Origin: Anaerolineae bacterium
Lineage (GTDB): Bacteria > Chloroflexota > Anaerolineae > Promineifilales > Promineifilaceae
Direction: 5' to 3'
DNA: 64,000 bases
Assembly: GCA_020848035.1 (NCBI GenBank)
Contig: JADLAX010000073.1
Span: 1-64,000, forward strand
The notes beneath the pieces are model-generated. The model saw only the letters and a list, made by a program, of their open reading frames with translations. It ran no database searches and had not been told where the DNA came from. Shown here piece by piece: positions 63,292 to 64,000 of the stretch (position 1 is the stretch's first letter; each line of letters starts with the position of its first letter). A program made the translations under genes and the position numbers.

Positions 63292-63372
63292 ACCCTCACC
63301 CCAGCCCTCTCCCTGAGAGGGAGAGGGAGCCGGATTCCCTCCCCCTGCCAGGGGGAGGGTTAGGGTGGGGGT
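63292..63372. repeat. Dispersed 80-bp repeat (CCCTCACCCCAGCCCTCTCCC family)
   Basis: Third copy of the family (others at 17227-17307 and 47305-47384), between the divergent thrB and rRNA methyltransferase genes. Confidence 0.85.
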
Positions 63373-63439
63373 GGAAACCTAGAGACCAAAAGCCCCTGGC
63401 TAGCAAGCCCTATCAGGCTGAAGAAGAGAAAAGATACCA

Positions 63440-64000
63440 GTGGATTTAGCACAAAGTTTAGCGGGCATTCCCGAGCCATCAGAGAAACGAATTGCCATGC
63501 GGGTGAGCCCGGCGGCGGAGCGGTGGGTGCGGCGGGGGCATCCGTGGGTGTATGCCAAAGCGGTGCGGCAGATGAGCCACGACGGCCGTTCTGGCGATCT
63601 CGCCGTTATTTTTGACAGCAAGCGGCGGTTTGTGGCCGTTGGCCTGTACGCCCCTGCCTCGCCGATTCGGGTGCGCATTTTGGCGCAGGGGCAGCCCACG
63701 ACCATCGACGATGCCTGGTTTTTGTACAAATTGGAAACGGCCGCTGAGCTGCGCCAGCCGCTGCTGCAAACGAACACCACCGGCTACCGCCTGGTGCACG
63801 GCGAAAACGACGGCCTGCCAGGGCTGGTGATTGATCGCTACGGTGAGACGTTTGTGGTGAAGCTGTACACCTCGGCCTGGGTGCCGCACCTGGCCAGTTT
63901 GCTGCGAGGCCTGGTCCAGCTGGCCCAGCCCCAGCGCATTGTGCTGCGGTTGAGCCGCTTTGTGCAGCAGCAGGAAGACGCACTTTTGGGCCTGCACGAT
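63440..64000 (+). CDS. RlmI-like class I SAM-dependent rRNA methyltransferase, partial
   Basis: The frame is open from GTG 63440 to the window end, giving 187 residues of what should be a protein of about 400. It has a PUA-type N-terminus (RWVRRGHPWVYAKAVRQM, VGLYAPASPIRVRIL) and the central segment TTGYRLVHGENDGLPGLVI followed by DRYGETFVVKL, characteristic of RlmI-type 23S rRNA m5C methyltransferases. The SAM-binding and catalytic Cys motifs would lie beyond the window. An ATG at 63497 is an alternative start, but family-like residues begin around it, so GTG 63440 only adds a short extension. Confidence 0.8.
   Translation, partial: MDLAQSLAGIPEPSEKRIAMRVSPAAERWVRRGHPWVYAKAVRQMSHDGRSGDLAVIFDSKRRFVAVGLYAPASPIRVRILAQGQPTTIDDAWFLYKLETAAELRQPLLQTNTTGYRLVHGENDGLPGLVIDRYGETFVVKLYTSAWVPHLASLLRGLVQLAQPQRIVLRLSRFVQQQEDALLGLHD

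Overview
The window is a 64 kb piece of a moderately GC-rich bacterial chromosome, most likely Chloroflexota (Anaerolineae and relatives). This placement is inferred from gene content: secreted multiheme cytochromes, a CrtB/CrtI/carotenoid-oxygenase operon, PucR regulation, DUF433/DUF5615 pairs and the style of the dispersed hairpin repeats. I saw no rRNA, tRNA or CRISPR array. The octamer palindrome ACGGCCGT occurs about 85-90 times by eye, where base composition predicts one or two. It lies in genes, in a promoter spacer and in a terminator stem, much like the HIP1 palindrome of cyanobacteria.

Layout. Positions 1-6,560 are an accessory region: a NACHT ATPase gene that has lost its P-loop, two DUF433/DUF5615 toxin-antitoxin-like pairs, an intact UvrD-like helicase, and N- and C-terminal scraps of a second helicase copy. 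Positions 6.5-23 kb hold a pentaheme cytochrome, an anchored glycoside hydrolase, brnTA, serA, a CYTH protein, an acetyltransferase, a MacB/FtsX-type exporter, the crtB-crtI-carotenoid oxygenase operon, a PIG-V-like mannosyltransferase and rpsU. Positions 23-31 kb hold a sugar-phosphate transferase, ilvD, a low-GC HEPN protein, an HNH module, ridA, leuB and a YbaK deacylase. Positions 30.8-42 kb hold two J-domain paralogues, one of them truncated, on either side of a respiratory cluster: a LysR regulator, a lipoprotein with four rhodanese domains, a 12-heme cytochrome split by a frameshift, and, divergently, an octaheme cytochrome, a Tat-exported 4x[4Fe-4S] protein, an NrfD-type membrane subunit and a DUF333 lipoprotein. 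I read this as a quinone-linked conduit to extracytoplasmic multiheme carriers, possibly connected with sulfur compounds.

Positions 42.9-53.3 kb are one long leftward branched-chain amino acid operon: ilvB-ilvN-ilvC-leuA-leuC-orf-leuD-cimA. In front of ilvB I find what looks like a complete ribosome-mediated attenuator, too small for routine gene calling. It has a TATAAT promoter, a 30-codon leader peptide (53072-53164) with 14 Ile/Leu/Val among 16 consecutive codons, an intrinsic terminator, and an exact 8-bp antiterminator pairing whose upstream strand overlaps the last codons and is therefore covered by a ribosome at the stop codon. The remaining enzymes, ilvD and leuB, lie elsewhere in the window.

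Positions 53.7-58.3 kb encode a response regulator, a hybrid histidine kinase and a PucR regulator. They are followed by pdhA-pdhB-pdhC, thrB and the start of an RlmI-like rRNA methyltransferase cut by the window end. Spacers are unusually rich in hairpin-forming repeats; one of these is inserted in frame inside the helicase gene.
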